NCBI GenBank assembly: GCA_002358855.1
Contig: DEPQ01000043.1
Span: 1-10,192 of the forward strand
Reading direction: 5' to 3'
DNA length: 10,192 nucleotides
Origin: Bacteroidales bacterium UBA3388
GTDB taxonomy: Bacteria > Bacteroidota > Bacteroidia > Bacteroidales > P3
Below the pieces are notes generated by a model. It saw only the letters and a program-made list of their open reading frames with translations. It was not told where the DNA came from and searched no databases. The position numbers were made by a program, and so were the translations under genes. Below are positions 7,733 through 10,192 of this stretch, in pieces. How positions within the stretch are numbered: the first letter of the stretch is position 1; each line of letters opens with the position of its first letter.

Positions 7733-7746
7733 GTTACAAAAGTAAC
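7733..7746 (-). promoter_or_regulatory. Candidate promoter and inverted repeat upstream of the sigma-factor operon
   Basis: The inverted repeat GTTAC-N4-GTAAC (7733-7746) contains, on the - strand, TACTTTTG (7744 to 7737), an exact match to the Bacteroidota -7 box TAnnTTTG. It sits about 50 bases before the sigma-factor start. No TTTG is visible at the expected -33 distance. Either the box is used weakly and a repressor binds the repeat, or GTAACC on this strand belongs to an ECF -35 element for self-activation. Both readings are inference. Confidence 0.4.
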
Positions 7747-7838
7747 GAAAAAAATTGTTTTCTTAAATTTTTTCTTTATTTTAATTTACTGAAATATAGT
7801 GTTTTAATATTTTTTCTTTAAAAAAACTTGCAAAAATA

Positions 7839-7869
7839 TTTGTTGGTTTAAAGAAAACACTTATTTTTG
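7839..7869 (+). promoter_or_regulatory. Bacteroidota housekeeping promoter of the flavodiiron operon
   Basis: TTTG at 7839-7842 is followed after 19 bases by TATTTTTG at 7862-7869. This is a full match to the Bacteroidota promoter (TTTG, 19-21 bases, TAnnTTTG). Transcription would begin near 7874, leaving an AT-rich leader of about 90 bases before the flavodiiron start. Confidence 0.75.
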
Positions 7870-7884
7870 CAATCGAAATCAAAT

Positions 7885-7899
7885 TTGTAATGATTACAA
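7885..7899. promoter_or_regulatory. Candidate Fur/PerR-family operator (7-1-7 palindrome)
   Basis: TTGTAAT-G-ATTACAA is a perfect 7-1-7 palindrome about 10-25 bases after the predicted transcription start. It differs from the Bacillus PerR box TTATAATnATTATAA by one position per half. Binding here would block transcription. PerR control of flavodiiron and rubrerythrin genes is known in clostridia. Assignment to PerR rather than another family member is inference. Confidence 0.6.
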
Positions 7900-7965
7900 T
7901 TTTGAAAAAAACAAAATAAAAAACAAGATAGTTAAATTAAGTGTTAAATATAAAAAAATAAGATT

Positions 7966-9174
7966 ATGCACAACGCAAGAAAAATTACAAATGATTATTA
8001 CTGGGTAGGGGGAAGCGATCGCCGTTTGGCTTTATTTGAAAATGTAATGCCAATTCCAAGAGGGGTTTCTTATAATGCTTACTTATTAATGGACGAAGAC
8101 AAGACTGTTCTTTTGGATACTGCCGATGCTTCTATATCTTATCAATTTTTTGAAAATGTTAAGTATGTTTTAAATGGAAGAAGTTTGGATTATCTTGTGG
8201 TTAATCACATGGAACCTGATCATTGTGCGTTGATTGAAGACTTAGTGTTGCGTTATCCTGCAATGAAATTGATTGGAAATGCGAAAACACTTGTTATGAT
8301 AAAGCAATTTTTTGATTTTGAGGTTGATGATAGATTTATAACAGTGAAAGAGGGTGATGTTTTTGAAACAAAAAATCATAAACTTACCTTTGTAATGGCT
8401 CCAATGGTTCACTGGCCTGAAGCAATGTTTACTTACGATATTGAAACTAAGATTTTGTTTTCGGCAGATGCTTTTGGAACTTTTGGAGCCTTAAATGGAA
8501 ACTTATTTAATGACGAGGTTAATTTCGATAGAGATTGGATTGATGATGCAAGACGTTACTATACTAATATTGTTGGTAAGTATGGCTCTTCTGTTCAAAC
8601 GGTTTTGAAAAAAGCCTCAGGCATTCAAATTGATATGATTTGTCCTTTACATGGTCCAATTTGGAGAAATGATTTGGGATACTTTATTGACAAATACAAT
8701 AAGTGGAGTTTATATGAACCGGAAGATAAAGCGGTGATGATTGTTTATGGTTCAATGTATGGAAACACTGAATCTGTTGCAAATAAGACTGCAAGTCTTT
8801 TGGCAGAGGCTGGTGTGAAAGATGTAAGATGTTATGATGTATCGGCAACTCACGTTTCTTACTTGATTTCTGAGGCATTCCGTTGTTCACACCTTATCTT
8901 AGCAGCTCCAACTTATAATGGTGGTGTGTTTACTCCAATGGAAAATTTCTTATTGGACTTAAAGGCTCACGGATTGCAAAAACGTAGTTTTGCTCTTATT
9001 GAAAATGGTACTTGGGGACCTGTTGCTGGTTGCAAAATGCGTTCAATTATTGAGGAAATGAAAGAAATGAATGTGTTAGAATCTACTTTAACTATTCGCT
9101 CTTCAATGAAAGATAATCAAATTGAAATGTTGGAGGCAATGGTTAGTGAGGTTGTAGCAGATTTAAATAAGTAA
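7966..9174 (+). CDS. fprA: Flavodiiron protein (A-type flavoprotein, O2/NO reductase)
   Basis: A 402-residue cytoplasmic enzyme that reduces O2 to water or NO to N2O at a non-haem diiron site, fed by FMN. The N-terminal metallo-beta-lactamase-like domain holds the ligands H81-x-E83-x-D85-H86 (NHMEPDHC), H149 (MVHWPE), D168 (FSADAFG) and H229 (PLHGPIW), all present. From about 256 the flavodoxin domain follows, with the FMN phosphate loop YGSMYGNTES at 261-270 and APTYNGG further on. Length is standard for the minimal class, without fused rubredoxin or flavin reductase; the next gene supplies both. It starts an operon 20 bases ahead of that partner and has a clear promoter plus a PerR-like palindrome upstream. 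The choice between O2 and NO as main substrate cannot be made from sequence. Confidence 0.95.
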   Translation: MHNARKITNDYYWVGGSDRRLALFENVMPIPRGVSYNAYLLMDEDKTVLLDTADASISYQFFENVKYVLNGRSLDYLVVNHMEPDHCALIEDLVLRYPAMKLIGNAKTLVMIKQFFDFEVDDRFITVKEGDVFETKNHKLTFVMAPMVHWPEAMFTYDIETKILFSADAFGTFGALNGNLFNDEVNFDRDWIDDARRYYTNIVGKYGSSVQTVLKKASGIQIDMICPLHGPIWRNDLGYFIDKYNKWSLYEPEDKAVMIVYGSMYGNTESVANKTASLLAEAGVKDVRCYDVSATHVSYLISEAFRCSHLILAAPTYNGGVFTPMENFLLDLKAHGLQKRSFALIENGTWGPVAGCKMRSIIEEMKEMNVLESTLTIRSSMKDNQIEMLEAMVSEVVADLNK

Positions 9175-9194
9175 TAATTTAAAAAGTCAAAGAT

Positions 9195-9806
9195 ATGAAT
9201 GTGTTAGATAAGTTAGAGTATGGACTATTTGTTCTATCGGCTCACGAAAATCAAAAAGATAATGCTTGTATTACAAATGTTGCGATGCAGGTTACTGACA
9301 ATCCTATAAGAATTGCATTCACTGTGAACAAGAATAACCTGACTCACGATATGATTTTTAACACAGGCAAGTTTACTTTAAGCATTTTGACAACTGATGT
9401 GCCAATGGAATTAATACAACACTTTGGTTTCAAAAGTGGAAGAGAGGTAGAAAAGTTTGAAAACTATCCTTACGCTCAAAAGAATCAACAAGGTATGTAT
9501 TACATCACTGAAAAATATGCAAATGCTTATATTTCGGGAACGGTTTTCTCTAAAATGGATTTAGGAACACATACATTATTTTTGGCAGATGTAGTAGAAA
9601 CACAAGACCTTTCTGAAAAGAAATCGCTAACATACGAATATTATCACCAAAACATTAAACCGCAACCAAAAAGCGATAAGAAAAAAGCATGGGTTTGCAA
9701 AGTGTGTGGATATGTTCACGAAGATGAAAACCTACCACAAGACTTTATTTGTCCTTGGTGCCAACACGGTGTAGCGGATTTTGAACTTATGGAAATGTCT
9801 AAATAA
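9195..9806 (+). CDS. Flavin reductase-rubredoxin fusion (high-molecular-weight rubredoxin, Hrb-like)
   Basis: A 203-residue two-domain electron carrier. Residues 1 to about 155 form a flavin reductase-like, FMN-binding domain (KLEYGLFVLSA, NACITNVAMQVTDNP, NGL-type region replaced by NNLTHDMI). After a Lys-rich linker, residues 166-198 form a rubredoxin domain with iron ligands C168, C171, C186 and C189. Only 14 residues separate the two CxxC pairs, so this is the short rubrerythrin-style form, not the classical rubredoxin with about 29. In Moorella thermoacetica a protein of this architecture is cotranscribed with the flavodiiron protein and passes NADH electrons to it; the order here is the same. 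It lies 20 bases after the flavodiiron gene and 30 before the rubrerythrin gene, so it could feed both. Confidence 0.92.
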   Translation: MNVLDKLEYGLFVLSAHENQKDNACITNVAMQVTDNPIRIAFTVNKNNLTHDMIFNTGKFTLSILTTDVPMELIQHFGFKSGREVEKFENYPYAQKNQQGMYYITEKYANAYISGTVFSKMDLGTHTLFLADVVETQDLSEKKSLTYEYYHQNIKPQPKSDKKKAWVCKVCGYVHEDENLPQDFICPWCQHGVADFELMEMSK

Positions 9807-9836
9807 ATATTGTTTAATTTTAAAAAAGAATGAATT

Positions 9837-10192
9837 ATGGAATTAAAAGGAAGTAAAACAGAAAAGAATTTAATGGCTGCTTTTGCAGGAGAATCTCAAG
9901 CTCATACAAAGTATTTATATTATGCTTCAAAGGCTAAGAAAGATGGATATGTTCAAATGGCAAATCTTTTTGAAGAAACAGCCTTGAATGAAAAGGAACA
10001 CGCAAAAATTTGGTTTAAACTTTTACACGAAGGAGATGTTCCTGATACAATGACTAATCTTAAAGATGCTGCAAACGGCGAAAACTATGAATGGACTGAT
10101 ATGTATGCAACTTTTGCTAAGGAAGCACAAGAAGAAGGCTTTACAAGAATTGCTAAACTTTTTGAAATGGTTGCAAAAATCGAAAAAGAACA
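9837..10192 (+). CDS. rbr: Rubrerythrin, N-terminal diiron domain, 3' end outside the window
   Basis: A peroxide-scavenging protein that reduces H2O2 to water. The visible 118 residues cover the ferritin-like four-helix domain. Diiron ligands fit the rubrerythrin pattern: E19 (AGESQAH), E52 and H55 (NEKEH), E96 and E99 (KEAQEEGF), and E116 with H119 begun at the window edge (IEKE, then CA). The C-terminal rubredoxin domain expected in a classical rubrerythrin would lie beyond the edge, so its presence cannot be confirmed. The start at 9837 is followed by MELKGSKTEKNL, a typical N-terminus. An ATG at 9830 is out of frame. It is 30 bases after the rubredoxin fusion with no terminator between, so it is probably the third gene of the operon and shares its PerR-like control. 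Confidence 0.95.
   Translation, partial: MELKGSKTEKNLMAAFAGESQAHTKYLYYASKAKKDGYVQMANLFEETALNEKEHAKIWFKLLHEGDVPDTMTNLKDAANGENYEWTDMYATFAKEAQEEGFTRIAKLFEMVAKIEKE

Noticed and set aside
7767..7820. Direct repeat ATTTTTTCTTTA at 7767-7778 and 7809-7820, 42 bases apart
   Set aside because: The copies are exact, but the surroundings are low-complexity A/T runs where 12-base matches are expected. Nothing ties it to a binding protein.
7885..7899. CRP/FNR-type site (HcpR or DNR) as the identity of the palindrome
   Set aside because: CRP/FNR sites have an even spacing (5-4-5 or 5-6-5). This palindrome has an odd 7-1-7 layout, which fits the Fur/PerR family better.

Overview
The window looks like chromosomal DNA from a low-GC member of the Bacteroidota, probably an anaerobic Bacteroidales. 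The reasons are promoters of the Bacteroidota type (TTTG, 19 bases, TAnnTTTG), A-rich leaders instead of Shine-Dalgarno sequences, an ECF sigma/anti-sigma pair followed by outer-membrane barrel proteins, and an anaerobe's oxygen-defence operon. No RNA gene, insertion sequence or CRISPR array was seen.

Layout. (1) 1-777, + strand: the 3' part of a membrane-type metallophosphoesterase cut by the window edge. (2) 841-4216, + strand: a compact, very AT-rich restriction-modification operon with two different N6-adenine methyltransferases of the D12 class and a 466-residue PD-(D/E)XK endonuclease. The genes abut or overlap. (3) 4228-4259: a stem-loop that can terminate the operons converging on it from both sides. 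(4) 7684 down to 4278, - strand: a four-gene operon of ECF sigma factor, anti-sigma factor with one membrane segment, and two tandem paralogous secreted or outer-membrane proteins. (5) 7685-7965: a divergent control region with a strong Bacteroidota promoter, a Fur/PerR-like 7-1-7 palindrome facing right, and a GTTAC inverted repeat on a -7 box facing left. (6) 7966 to the window end, + strand: flavodiiron protein, flavin reductase-rubredoxin fusion, and rubrerythrin (cut by the edge).

How the genes work together. The right operon forms an electron chain: the flavin reductase-rubredoxin fusion can pass reducing power to the flavodiiron protein, which reduces O2 or NO, and to rubrerythrin, which reduces peroxide. 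The PerR-like palindrome just after the predicted transcription start fits peroxide-responsive repression. The left-facing operon is an envelope-signalling module in which the anti-sigma factor would hold the sigma factor at the inner membrane. The restriction island is a probable horizontally acquired insert between host genes.

The most notable points are the two candidate nuclease motifs in the single restriction enzyme chain, the PerR-like operator, the 21-base heptad repeat in the anti-sigma factor, and the shared N-terminal domain of the tandem barrel proteins. None of these shows a wholly new system; each is a specific, testable detail.
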